16,949 nt of DNA from Chloroflexota bacterium (GTDB taxonomy: Bacteria > Chloroflexota > Anaerolineae > B4-G1): NCBI GenBank assembly GCA_024232355.1, contig JAAEPW010001280.1, forward strand, positions 1 to 16,949. The letters run 5' to 3'. A program made the position numbers and the translations under genes. The notes beneath the pieces are model-generated. The model was not told where the DNA came from. It ran no database searches and saw nothing but the letters and a program-made list of their open reading frames with translations. Position 1 is the first letter of the stretch. The number at the start of each line of letters is the position of its first letter. This document shows, one piece after another, positions 7,337 to 16,749 of this stretch.

Positions 7337-10300
7337 ATGACCGAACGAGAACAATTCGAACAGGCAATTGCCGCACTCCAAGCTCAGAGGGAAACGCTTG
7401 GAGATGCTGTGGTAGACGCAGCCCTGGCACCGATGCGAGAGAAATTGGCCGCGCTAGAAGCGCAAGCCGCCACCGAACAACGCAAGCAGGTCACTATTCT
7501 CTTTGCCGATGTATCCGGCTTTACGGCGATGTGCGAGACGATGGATACAGAAGATGTGGCCGACACAATGAACGCCCTCTGGGAGCGCGTCGATACAGCA
7601 ATCGTGGCGCAGGGAGGCACCATTGATAAACACATCGGCGACGCGGTGATGGCGCTGTGGGGCGTGGACCAAGCTCGTGAGGACGACCCGGAACGGGCCA
7701 TCCGCGGCGCGCTGGATATGCAAGTGGAGGTAGCTGCGTTTCGGGAAGAGCGCGACATCCAGCTAACGATGCGGGCTGGCCTCAACACCGGACCGGCACT
7801 TTTGGGCGAAGTTAGACCGGGCGAGTTCACCGCAATGGGCGATACGGTAAACTTGGCGTCACGTATGGAGCACGCTGCGCCGGTTGGCAGCATCCTCATC
7901 ACCCACAACACCTATTGCCACGTGCGGGGCATATTTGACGTCCAACCACAGCCGCCCCTACAGGTCAAAGGTAAAATCAAGCCGGTGCAGACCTACATCG
8001 TGCAACGGGCCAGGCCGCGTCCCTTTCGCGTGACGACACGCGGCATCGAGGGTGTCGAGACCCACATGGTGGGGCGCGATGCCGAGTTACTGACGCTGCA
8101 AAACACCTTTTTTGACATGATGGAGGATGCCGAAACCTGCGTCGTGACCATCGTGGGCGATGCCGGGGTGGGCAAATCACGGCTGCTGCACGAGTTTGAC
8201 AACTGGATCAATTCGCCGCTCGCCTGTGGAGAGGAAGAGAGCATTCTGCCTGCTGTCGAGGCCAACCGGCTTACGTGTTTGAGGAGCCGGACGACACCAG
8301 AGATGCAGACCGTTCCATACAGCATCCTCCGCGATATGTTTGCCTCTTATTTCGACATCCGCGAAAGCGACAGCGCCACCGTTGCTCTGGAGAAATTCCG
8401 CGCCAGAACGGCCAACGTGCTCGAATCAGACAGATCCGATCTCGTCGGGCACTGGGCCGGTTTCGACTTTTCCGCCAGCCCTGCGGTGCAAAATCTCTTG
8501 GGCAACCCCTCCTTTGGAGAACTGGCGACCGCTTACTTTGTCAACTATGTGCGGGCGATCTCCAGCGAACCAACCGTGATTCTCCTGGATGACATTCACT
8601 GGGCCGATGATAGCTCGCTAGATATGGTGGACCGCGTCGTGACGGCGATTCCAAGAGCGCGGTTGTTGATCGTTTGCCTGACACGGCGGCGTCTCTTTGA
8701 GCGTCGTCCAAATTGGGGGGAAGGCCAAGACGCGTTCACTCAACTTGACCTTGAGCCCCTCTCCAAACGGGAAAGCCGGACATTGGTGGGTGAGATCCTG
8801 CAAAAACTAGATCAATTGCCCCACGAGTTGCGCAACCTGATCGTAGATGGCGCCGAAGGCAATCCCTACTATGTCGAAGAACTCGTCAAGATGCTGATCG
8901 AAGACGGCGTGATTGTGCGCGGAAAAGACAAATGGTACACTGCACCGAATCGCCTGGACAAGATACGCGTGCCGCCGACACTGACCGGCGTGATCCAGAC
9001 CCGTCTGGATGCTTTGCCACGCGAGGAAAAAGTGCTCTTGCAGCAGGCATCGGTGGTGGGGCGGCTGTTCTGGGACTCGGCGGTAGCAGAGTTGGCCGAT
9101 GGTGAGGCAGAAATCGCCCAAGTTGATGATCTGCTGGACGCTGTGCGAAGCCGCGAGTTGATCTTTCAGCGGGAGCGTTCGACCTTTGCTGAGACAGACG
9201 AGTATATTTTCAAGCACGCCATCCTGCGCGACGTGACCTATGAAACAGTGCTGCTCAAACTGCGGCGCGTCTACCACAAGCAGGTGGCCGAGTGGCTGGA
9301 GAACACTGCCGGAGAGCGCATCGGCGAGCACTTGGATCTGATCGCCAGACACTATGAACTGGCCGGCGAGACGATCAAGACGGTAGACTATATGCGGCGA
9401 GCCGGCGATGAATCCCTCCAGGTCAGTGCCTACCGCGATGCGGTCAGGGCGTTCGAGCACGCCTTGGCCTTGTTACCTGCTGGGAGTCCTGACCAAGCTC
9501 CTTTGACTATTCAGGTTGGTTATGCCCTGATGGCCTTGAGTGACTATACCAAGGCGCGCGAGCTTTTGGAGCAAGGGTTGGCCTTGGCCCAGCAGCACGA
9601 TGATGATGCAAGCCGCGCCGCCGCCCTCGACCACCTGGGCGTGATTGCGCTCTTCCAGGGCGATTTTTCCGAGGCCAGAGAACGGCTGGAAGAGAGCTTG
9701 ACCTTGGCGCGTCAGGTGGACGACCAAGCCAGGACCGCTCTCGTCTTGCACGAACTGGGATGGGTCGATATGAGGCAAGGGGCTTATGCCAAAGCTAGGA
9801 CGCGCTATGACGAAAGCCTGATCCTATATCGAGCCTTGGGCGACCGGCGCGGCTTGACCCGTGTCCTCAATGGGATGGGCGCTGTAGCCCAGATATTGGC
9901 CGAGTATGAGGAGGCAACCACCCATTTCACAGAAAGTCTGGCCTTGTGCCGTGAGATGGGTGATCGTCGGGGGGTGGCTGTGCGTCTCACCAACTTGGGC
10001 GAGCTGGCCCGGCTGCAAGGGGATTACGCTACGGCTCAACACCATTCTCAACAAGCCCTGGAAATCTTTGAGGAACTTGGTGCTCAACAAAGCCTCGCCG
10101 TCACCCTTGGCAATCTGGGCCACGTATCCGTCGCTATGGGCGACCATGTCGCGGCTGCGCCCTACTACCACAAAGCGATACAGATAGCGATGACCGTCGG
10201 AGCCATCCCCGCTGCCTTGGAGGCATTGGCCGGGCTGGTCGGGGTATTGGCGCAGAGCGGGCAAGCAGAGCGGGCGCTCGAACTGTTGGGGCTGGTACAA

Positions 10301-10465
10301 CATCACCCGGCACTCGATAGCGAGATTCGGCGCATCATCGAGCCGATCCTGGCCGACCTGCGAGCCAAGCTCCCGCAAGACGTGGTGGATGCGGCGCTGG
10401 AGCAGGGCAAATCGCTGGAACTGGAAGCGGTCGTAGCCGAGATATTCAAAGATACAGTTGCATGA
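7337..10465 (+). CDS. Adenylate cyclase-STAND ATPase-TPR protein, copy 1
   Basis: 1042 aa, cytosolic, no membrane segment. Residues 1-43 are a helical motif shared by all three copies (TLGDAVVDAALAPMREKL). About 50-210 is a class III cyclase domain: metal aspartates Asp58 (FADVSGF) and Asp102 (HIGDAVMALWG), purine-recognition Lys98 and Asp169, and transition-state Asn172 and Arg176 (NLASRME). The Lys/Asp pair predicts ATP, so the product should be cAMP. All key residues are present, so it is predicted active. About 240-680 is a STAND/AAA_16-type ATPase: Walker A GDAGVGKS (Lys280), Walker B VILLDDIHW (Asp418/419), GNPYYVEEL (the GxP-type motif), and the FKHAILRDVTYE helix. About 725-980 holds some six 40-residue TPRs. 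The tail (DVVDAALEQGKSLELEAVVAEI) resembles the end of MalT/LuxR-type STAND regulators. In this family the TPR part usually senses a ligand or partner. The gene opens a three-gene operon and overlaps the next start by 4 bases. The ligand is unknown. Confidence 0.88.
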   Translation: MTEREQFEQAIAALQAQRETLGDAVVDAALAPMREKLAALEAQAATEQRKQVTILFADVSGFTAMCETMDTEDVADTMNALWERVDTAIVAQGGTIDKHIGDAVMALWGVDQAREDDPERAIRGALDMQVEVAAFREERDIQLTMRAGLNTGPALLGEVRPGEFTAMGDTVNLASRMEHAAPVGSILITHNTYCHVRGIFDVQPQPPLQVKGKIKPVQTYIVQRARPRPFRVTTRGIEGVETHMVGRDAELLTLQNTFFDMMEDAETCVVTIVGDAGVGKSRLLHEFDNWINSPLACGEEESILPAVEANRLTCLRSRTTPEMQTVPYSILRDMFASYFDIRESDSATVALEKFRARTANVLESDRSDLVGHWAGFDFSASPAVQNLLGNPSFGELATAYFVNYVRAISSEPTVILLDDIHWADDSSLDMVDRVVTAIPRARLLIVCLTRRRLFERRPNWGEGQDAFTQLDLEPLSKRESRTLVGEILQKLDQLPHELRNLIVDGAEGNPYYVEELVKMLIEDGVIVRGKDKWYTAPNRLDKIRVPPTLTGVIQTRLDALPREEKVLLQQASVVGRLFWDSAVAELADGEAEIAQVDDLLDAVRSRELIFQRERSTFAETDEYIFKHAILRDVTYETVLLKLRRVYHKQVAEWLENTAGERIGEHLDLIARHYELAGETIKTVDYMRRAGDESLQVSAYRDAVRAFEHALALLPAGSPDQAPLTIQVGYALMALSDYTKARELLEQGLALAQQHDDDASRAAALDHLGVIALFQGDFSEARERLEESLTLARQVDDQARTALVLHELGWVDMRQGAYAKARTRYDESLILYRALGDRRGLTRVLNGMGAVAQILAEYEEATTHFTESLALCREMGDRRGVAVRLTNLGELARLQGDYATAQHHSQQALEIFEELGAQQSLAVTLGNLGHVSVAMGDHVAAAPYYHKAIQIAMTVGAIPAALEALAGLVGVLAQSGQAERALELLGLVQHHPALDSEIRRIIEPILADLRAKLPQDVVDAALEQGKSLELEAVVAEIFKDTVA

Positions 10466-13400
10466 GCGAACGCGAAAATTTGGAACAAGCAATAGCCGCC
10501 CTCGAAGCGCAGCGGGCCACACTGGGCGACGCAACCGTTGACACCGCTCTGGCACCGATGCGCGAGAAACTGGCCGAACTCCAAGCACAAGACATCCCCA
10601 CTGAACAACAACGCAAACAAGTGACCGTTCTCTTTGCCGATGTATCCGGCTTTACGGCGCTGTCTGAGACGTTGGATGCTGAGGAGGTTAGCGACACGAT
10701 GAACGCCCTCTGGCAGCGCATCGACGCGGTCATTGTCGAGCACGGCGGCATGATCGACAAACACATTGGCGATGCCGTGATGGCGTTGTGGGGAGTGGCG
10801 CAGGTCCGTGAGGACGACCCGGAACACGCTATCCGCGCCGCGCTGGATATGCAGGCCGAGTTGGTCTCGTTTCGGGATGAGCGCGACGTGCAGTTGGTGA
10901 TGCGGGCTGGCATCAACACTGGGCCGGTGCTTTTGGGGGAGGTGCGCGCGGGCGAGTTCACGGCGATAGGCGATACGGTGAATTTGGCATCCTGTATGGA
11001 GCAAGCCGCGCCGGTGGGCAGCGTCCTCATCACCCACGATACCTACCGGCACGTGCGCGGCATCTTTGACATGATGGTGCAGGAACCGATCCTGGTAAAG
11101 GGTAAAATCGAGCCAGTGCGCACCTACGTTGTCTGGCAGGCCAGGCCACGGGCCTTTAATGCTGGCACTCGGGGAATAGAGGGGGTTGAGACACGCATCA
11201 TAGGGCGCGCCACCGAGTTGATCACTCTGCGGGAGGCCTTTTACGATACCGTCGCCCCGGTGACAGCAAGTGCCGAAACCCGTGTCGTGACCATCGTGGG
11301 TGATGCAGGGGTGGGCAAGTCACGGCTGCTGCACGAGTTTGACAGTTGGATCAAAGCATCATTTAGTTATCACGAACTGCGGCAATACACGGCTAACTTT
11401 GCGCCCAACCAGATCATCCGCCTAAAGGGACGCACGACGCCAGAGATGCAAAACATCCCCTATAGCATCATCCGTGACCTGTTTGCCTCGCGCTTTGACA
11501 TCCGTGAGAGCGACAGCACCGCCATCGCTCTGGAAAAATTCCGCGCCAGGGCCGCGCCCGTACTCGAACCCGATCAGGCCGATCTTGTCGGGCATCTTGT
11601 CGGCTTTGACTTTTCCGCCAGCCCCGCGGTGCGCAATCTGCTGGACAGTGGGTCGTTCGTCCAATTGGCCATCGCCGATCTGACCAAATACATGCGCACC
11701 ATCACCACGATCCCCACCGTTATCTTTCTCGAAGACATCCATTGGGCCAATGACAGTTCCCTTGACCTGATAGATCACATCGTGATGGCAATCCCCAATG
11801 CGCCGCTGTTGATCGTTTGCCTGGCACGACCGCCTCTCTTTGAGCGCCGCCCACATTGGGGGGAAGGTCACACAGTTCATGCCCGACTTGACCTCAAGCC
11901 TCTCTCCAAACGATCCAGCCGGGCGTTGGTGGACGAGATATTGCAAAAAGTGGATCATATTCCTGTTACTTTGCGCGACCTGATCGTAGAAGGGGCCGAA
12001 GGAAATCCCTTTTACGTCGAAGAATTGATCAAAATGTTGATCGAAGATGGCGTCATTGTGCGTGGTGAGGAAAAGTGGTGCATCGAATTGGACCGGCTGG
12101 CCGACGTGCGCGTGCCGCCCACACTGACCGGTATCCTACAAGCACGCCTGGACAGCCTGCCGCCAGAAGAAAAAATGATCTTGCAGCGAGCATCGGTGGT
12201 GGGGCGGCTGTTCTGGGATGCGGTGGTGGCCGAGTTGACTGATGATGAGACTGAGGCTGAGCAGGTTGATGTTTTGCTGAATGCCGTAAAGGATCGCGAG
12301 TTGATCTTTCGACGGGAGAGATCGGCTTTTACAAACGCGGGCGAGTACATATTCAAGCACGCCATCTTGCGTGAGGTGGTCTATGATACAGTGCTCTTGA
12401 AACTGCGGCGCGTGTATCACAAGCAAGTGGCCCAGTGGCTGGAAGTGCATGCCGGAGAGCGTATCGACGAGTACCTGAGCCTGATCGCCGGACATTACGA
12501 ACTGTCCGGCGGGATGGCAGAGGCCGTGGCTTATCTACGGCGGGCAGGGGAAGAGGCGCTTCGGGCTAGTGCCTATCGTGACGCTGTCCGGGCATTCGAG
12601 CGCGCCTTGACCTTGTTGCCTGTGGCAAGTTGCGACCAAGAAACCTTGCTCATCCATATCGGCTATGCACTGTTGCGCCTGGGTGATTATGCGGAAGCAA
12701 ACCAACACCTGGAACATGGATTGACTCTGGCGCGACAGTGCGACGATGATGAAAACTGCGCCGCTGCGCTCGATTACCTGGGCATAATCGCGCGTGAACT
12801 GGGGAATTTTGACGAGGCCCGGTCGCGGTTCGAAGAGAGCCTGATCTTGGCACGTCGGGCAAATGACTGGATCAGGATTGCTCACGGTTTGCATGAACTG
12901 GGTTGGGTCGATATCAGACAGGGAGTTTATGCTATGGCCAGAGACCGCCTGAACGAAAGCCTGACGCTTTCCCAGGCTCTGGGTGACCAGCGCAGTGTGG
13001 CTCGTGCCCTCAATGGGCTGGGCGCTGTGGCCATGTTACTGCGCGAGCCTGAGGAAGCCAAATCCTGCCTTATGGAGAGCATCACCCTGGCGCGAGAGAT
13101 GGGCGATCTCTGCCGCGTGGCCGAAGCGCTCAATGATCTGGGTGAGACAGCCCGGACCGAAAGAGACTACGCCGCCGCTCGGCGTCACTATCAGGAAACC
13201 CTGAATATTTCTCAAGAGATCGGTCACCAAATGCTCGCCGCCGTAAGCTTGGGCAATCTGGGGCACGTGGCTGTTGCCCTGGACGACAATAGCACAGCCG
13301 CACGTTACTATCGCCAGGGGATGCAGATCATGATGGATATTGGAACCGTCCCAATGGCCCTCGAGAGTTTGGCTGGGTTTGCTGGGGTACTGGCGCGCGC

Positions 13401-13605
13401 TGGGCAGCCGGAGCGAGGGATCGAGCTTTTGGGCCTGATCTTGTGCCAGCCCACTCTTCTTGAGGATACCAAAGTATCCATCGCCGAGCCGATTCTGGCT
13501 GACCTGCGCGCACAACTCTCCCCAGACGTGCTAGAGGCGGCGTTGGAACGAGGCAAGACGTTGGATTTGGAACAAGTCATAGCGGAGATATTATTGGATG
13601 AGTGA
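10462..13605 (+). CDS. Adenylate cyclase-STAND ATPase-TPR protein, copy 2, with degenerate catalytic site
   Basis: 1047 aa, same architecture as copy 1. The start ATG at 10462 overlaps the upstream stop as ATGA. Only a weak ribosome site is visible, so translation is probably coupled. The cyclase domain keeps metal aspartates Asp60 and Asp104, Lys100, Asp171 and Asn174, but the transition-state arginine is replaced by Cys178 (NLASCME; codon TGT at 10993-10995, CGT in both paralogues). Walker A is intact (GDAGVGKS, Lys286). Walker B is changed to FLEDIHWAND (Glu424-Asp425) where the paralogues have DD and WADD. The GNPFYVEEL motif, the FKHAILREVVYD helix and about six TPRs (730-985) are present; the TPR part is clearly closest to copy 1. 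By family knowledge, loss of this Arg strongly lowers turnover in a homodimer. The protein could still lend its metal aspartates to a partner subunit. The Arg loss is one C-to-T change at a CpG, so a sequencing error should be excluded. Confidence 0.87.
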   Translation: MSERENLEQAIAALEAQRATLGDATVDTALAPMREKLAELQAQDIPTEQQRKQVTVLFADVSGFTALSETLDAEEVSDTMNALWQRIDAVIVEHGGMIDKHIGDAVMALWGVAQVREDDPEHAIRAALDMQAELVSFRDERDVQLVMRAGINTGPVLLGEVRAGEFTAIGDTVNLASCMEQAAPVGSVLITHDTYRHVRGIFDMMVQEPILVKGKIEPVRTYVVWQARPRAFNAGTRGIEGVETRIIGRATELITLREAFYDTVAPVTASAETRVVTIVGDAGVGKSRLLHEFDSWIKASFSYHELRQYTANFAPNQIIRLKGRTTPEMQNIPYSIIRDLFASRFDIRESDSTAIALEKFRARAAPVLEPDQADLVGHLVGFDFSASPAVRNLLDSGSFVQLAIADLTKYMRTITTIPTVIFLEDIHWANDSSLDLIDHIVMAIPNAPLLIVCLARPPLFERRPHWGEGHTVHARLDLKPLSKRSSRALVDEILQKVDHIPVTLRDLIVEGAEGNPFYVEELIKMLIEDGVIVRGEEKWCIELDRLADVRVPPTLTGILQARLDSLPPEEKMILQRASVVGRLFWDAVVAELTDDETEAEQVDVLLNAVKDRELIFRRERSAFTNAGEYIFKHAILREVVYDTVLLKLRRVYHKQVAQWLEVHAGERIDEYLSLIAGHYELSGGMAEAVAYLRRAGEEALRASAYRDAVRAFERALTLLPVASCDQETLLIHIGYALLRLGDYAEANQHLEHGLTLARQCDDDENCAAALDYLGIIARELGNFDEARSRFEESLILARRANDWIRIAHGLHELGWVDIRQGVYAMARDRLNESLTLSQALGDQRSVARALNGLGAVAMLLREPEEAKSCLMESITLAREMGDLCRVAEALNDLGETARTERDYAAARRHYQETLNISQEIGHQMLAAVSLGNLGHVAVALDDNSTAARYYRQGMQIMMDIGTVPMALESLAGFAGVLARAGQPERGIELLGLILCQPTLLEDTKVSIAEPILADLRAQLSPDVLEAALERGKTLDLEQVIAEILLDE

Positions 13606-16600
13606 GCGCAAAAACCTCGAGCAATCGATATCTACTCTGGAGGCCCAACGTGCCCTTTTGGGCGACGCGATCGTCAATACTGCCCTGGCACCAATGCGCG
13701 AAAAACTGGCTGCGCTAAAAGCACAAGCCGAGCTACCTGCACAAAAGCGCAAGCAGATCACCGTCCTTTTTGCCGACGTCTCGGGCTTTACGGCGTTGTC
13801 TGAAACGCTGGACGCCGAAGAGGTGGGCGACGTGATGAACGACCTCTGGCGGCGCATTGATGGGGTGATCGAAGCACTCGGCGGCGTGATCGACAAACAT
13901 ATCGGCGACGCGGTGATGGCGCTGTGGGGAGGAGATAGAGCCCGCGAGGATGATCCGGAACGCGCTGTCCGTGCCGCACTAGGCATGCAGACAGGGGTGG
14001 TTGCATTTCAGGAGGAGCGCGGCATACAGTTGGCGATGCGGGTTGGCCTCAACACCGGACCGGTGCTTTTGGGAGAAGTCAGCACCGGCGAGTTTACCGC
14101 GATGGGGGATACGGTGAATCTGGCATCACGTATGGAGCACGCTGCGCCGGTGGGCGGTATCCTCATCACGCACGATACTTACCAACACGTGCGCGGCCTA
14201 TTTGACGTGCAGCCGCAGGATCTGCTCCAAGTCAAGGGTAAAACCAAGCCAGTGCAGACCTACACGGTGCAGCGAGCCAGGCTGCGTCCCTTTCGTATGA
14301 CGACGCGGGGCATCGAGGGCATCGAGACGCACATGGTGGGACGCAATGCAGAACTGCTGATCCTGCAAAATGCCTTCCATGACGTAATAGAGGATGCTGA
14401 AACTCGTGTCGTGACCATCGCTGGCGAGGCTGGAGTGGGCAAGTCGCGGCTGCTGCACGAGTTTGACAGCTGGATCAAATCGCCATCCTCCCGGGGCAAG
14501 CTTGACCAGATTGCGCGTCTAAAGAGCCGCACCACACCAGAGATGCAGAGCATCCCCTACAGCATCATCCGGGAGATGTTTGCCTATCACTTTGACATCC
14601 GCGAAAGTGATAGTCCTGCCACTGCTTTGGAAAAATTCCGCGCCGGAATGGCGCACATGCTTGAACCGGATCAAGCGGACCTAGTTGGGCATTTTGTCGG
14701 GTTTGACTTTTCTGCCAGCCCCGCAGTGCAGAATCTCTTGGGCAGCCTTTCTTTTGGGAAATTGGCGACCGCTTATCTTACCAACTATATACGCGTGCTG
14801 TCTAATGAGCCAATCGTGATTTTTTTGGACGATATCCATTGGGCAGACGATAGTTCGTTGGATCTCGTCGATCACATTGTGACGGCGATTCCAAAAGCGC
14901 AATTGTTGATCGTGTGCTTGACGCGGCTGCGTTTCTTTGAGCGCCGCCCAGATTGGGGAAAAGGCCGCAATGCGTTCACCCAAATTAACCTCAGACCCCT
15001 CTCCAAACGGGACAGCCGGACATTGGTGAGTGATATTCTGCAAAAAGTGGATCACCTTCCCGATGATCTGCGTAACTTGATCGTAGATAGTGCTGAAGGT
15101 AATCCATTCTACGTCGAAGAACTCGTCAAAATATTGATAGAAGATGGCGTGATCGTGCGCGGCAAAGCCGAGTGGCACACCGTGCTCGATTGCCTGGAGG
15201 AGGTGTGCGTGCCATCCACACTGACCGGCATCATCCAGGCCCGCTTGGATAGTTTGCCGCGCCAGGAAAAGATGCTCTTGCAACGGGCATCGGTGGTGGG
15301 ACGGCAGTTTTGGGATGCAACAGTGGCCGAGTTGCGGGTCGGTGATACTGATTGGTTGGACCACGATGAGATCGTCTCGCTTTTGGACGCGGTTCACAGC
15401 CGAGAATTGATCTTTCGACGGGAACGTTCGGCCTTTGAGGGTACGGGAGAGTACATATTTAAGCATTCTACGTTGCGTGACGTGACTTATGAAACGGTTC
15501 TACTCAAGCTGCGCCGGGTGCATCACGCCCAGGTAGCGCGTTGGTTGGAGGTCAATGCTGGGGAACGTCTGGACGAGTATCTGAACTTGATTGCCGGGCA
15601 TTACGAACTGGCGGGTGAGCGGGCAAAGGCAGCCGATTATCTGCGGCGGTCGGGCGAGGAAGCGCTGCGGGCCAGCACCTTTCGCGATGCGATTGGTGCT
15701 TTTGAGCGGGCGTTGGCAATGACGCCAGAGAGCGATGTGGCGAGCTATGCGTCGCTGCTGGTCCGGCTAGGGAATGCGTATTACAGGGTGAGCGACTATC
15801 CTCTGGCGACGCAGCACTTTGAGGAAGGACTGACGCTAGCTCGCCAAGTGGACGTCCCACAGACGGAGATAATGGCGTGCATCGGGTTGGGCCGAGTTGC
15901 CAGCTATCAGGGAGAATATGATGAGGCAGAGCGTCACCTGGCAAAGGGGTTTGAGTTGGCCTGCGAGTGTGATGACTCGAGAGGCAGAGCGCTGGCAGTG
16001 AGAGTGCTGAGTGAAGTCTACTTTAGGCAAGGGGATTTTGCCAAGGCAGACGAGTATGCCAAACAAGGCTTGGAAATATCCAAAAGGCTCAATGACCGGC
16101 AAGGGACTGCCAGCACACTCAGAACTTTGAGCACCACTGCCCGGACACGGGGAGAATACAAAGAGGCAGAGCGATACCTGGAGGAAAGTCTAGCGCTTCT
16201 CAGGGAAATTGGCGACCGGCCGGGAGTTGCGCGCTGTCTCAATAACCTGGGCGAGATCGCCCGAATTCAGGCAAAGTATGAAGAGGCCGCGCGCTACTAT
16301 GATGAAAGTCTAGTGATAGCTAAGGATGTTGATCTGCGTATGGTGATTGCGGCTTGCCTGATCAACCTGGGACTGGTCCACGCCAGCTTGGGTAAGAATG
16401 ATGTTTCCTCAAAATATTTGCACGAGGCTCTAGAAAAATCAGTGACCATTGGCGTCGTCCCTATTGCGTTGTTCGCGCTGACCGGGATAGCCGAGTTGCA
16501 GACGAGGGCCAGGCGTTACGTGTGGGCGGCAGAACTGCTGGGGTTGGTGCTGGGTCACCCGGCGATGGATGCGCAAAACAAACAAGAGACCAAACCAACG

Positions 16601-16717
16601 CTCTCTGTACTACGCGAGGCGCTCCCCGCTAGTGAACTGGAGACAGCACTGGAACGCGGCAAATCGTTGGAACTGGAAGTGGTCGTGGCCGAGCTCTTGG
16701 GCGGCACAAAAAAATGA
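13598..16717 (+). CDS. Adenylate cyclase-STAND ATPase-TPR protein, copy 3
   Basis: 1039 aa. The start ATG at 13598 overlaps the previous stop over eight bases (ATGAGTGA), with GGAG at 13584-13587 as a usable ribosome site. The cyclase domain is complete: Asp60, Lys100, Asp104, Asp171, Asn174, Arg178, so adenylate cyclase activity is predicted. ATPase: Walker A GEAGVGKS (Lys282), Walker B VIFLDDIHW (Asp411/412), GNPFYVEEL. A short insert (DWLDHDEI) precedes the SLLDAVHSRELIF region. The cyclase and ATPase parts are closest to copy 1 (for example GIETHMVGRNAELL). The C-terminal TPR array (about 724-985) is clearly different from that of copies 1 and 2, with motifs such as GEYDEAERHL and GEYKEAERYLEESL, which suggests a different signal. 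The tail (LETALERGKSLELEVVVAELL) is retained. It is the last complete gene of the operon, and no terminator is obvious behind it. Confidence 0.88.
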   Translation: MSERKNLEQSISTLEAQRALLGDAIVNTALAPMREKLAALKAQAELPAQKRKQITVLFADVSGFTALSETLDAEEVGDVMNDLWRRIDGVIEALGGVIDKHIGDAVMALWGGDRAREDDPERAVRAALGMQTGVVAFQEERGIQLAMRVGLNTGPVLLGEVSTGEFTAMGDTVNLASRMEHAAPVGGILITHDTYQHVRGLFDVQPQDLLQVKGKTKPVQTYTVQRARLRPFRMTTRGIEGIETHMVGRNAELLILQNAFHDVIEDAETRVVTIAGEAGVGKSRLLHEFDSWIKSPSSRGKLDQIARLKSRTTPEMQSIPYSIIREMFAYHFDIRESDSPATALEKFRAGMAHMLEPDQADLVGHFVGFDFSASPAVQNLLGSLSFGKLATAYLTNYIRVLSNEPIVIFLDDIHWADDSSLDLVDHIVTAIPKAQLLIVCLTRLRFFERRPDWGKGRNAFTQINLRPLSKRDSRTLVSDILQKVDHLPDDLRNLIVDSAEGNPFYVEELVKILIEDGVIVRGKAEWHTVLDCLEEVCVPSTLTGIIQARLDSLPRQEKMLLQRASVVGRQFWDATVAELRVGDTDWLDHDEIVSLLDAVHSRELIFRRERSAFEGTGEYIFKHSTLRDVTYETVLLKLRRVHHAQVARWLEVNAGERLDEYLNLIAGHYELAGERAKAADYLRRSGEEALRASTFRDAIGAFERALAMTPESDVASYASLLVRLGNAYYRVSDYPLATQHFEEGLTLARQVDVPQTEIMACIGLGRVASYQGEYDEAERHLAKGFELACECDDSRGRALAVRVLSEVYFRQGDFAKADEYAKQGLEISKRLNDRQGTASTLRTLSTTARTRGEYKEAERYLEESLALLREIGDRPGVARCLNNLGEIARIQAKYEEAARYYDESLVIAKDVDLRMVIAACLINLGLVHASLGKNDVSSKYLHEALEKSVTIGVVPIALFALTGIAELQTRARRYVWAAELLGLVLGHPAMDAQNKQETKPTLSVLREALPASELETALERGKSLELEVVVAELLGGTKK

Positions 16718-16749
16718 GCAAGCGTGAGTATCGTCAACAACCAGATTGA
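16714..16749 (+). pseudogene. Possible vestigial start of a fourth cyclase copy
   Basis: A 12-codon frame (MSKREYRQQPD, then TGA) begins with the same ATGA stop-start overlap that joins copies 1 and 2. Its first nine codons align without gaps to the start of copy 2 (MSERENLEQ), with about 20 of 27 bases the same. Nothing cyclase-like follows. It may be the residue of a deleted fourth copy, a duplication boundary, or chance. Confidence 0.3.

Noticed and set aside
7282..7626. 114-aa arginine-rich open frame
   Set aside because: It is a shadow of cyclase copy 1 in another frame, and its codon pattern is that of the true gene read out of phase.
14681..15466. 261-aa open frame on the minus strand inside cyclase copy 3
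   Set aside because: It lies opposite the conserved ATPase domain, and similar antisense frames recur opposite copies 1 and 2 only because the sense sequence is duplicated.
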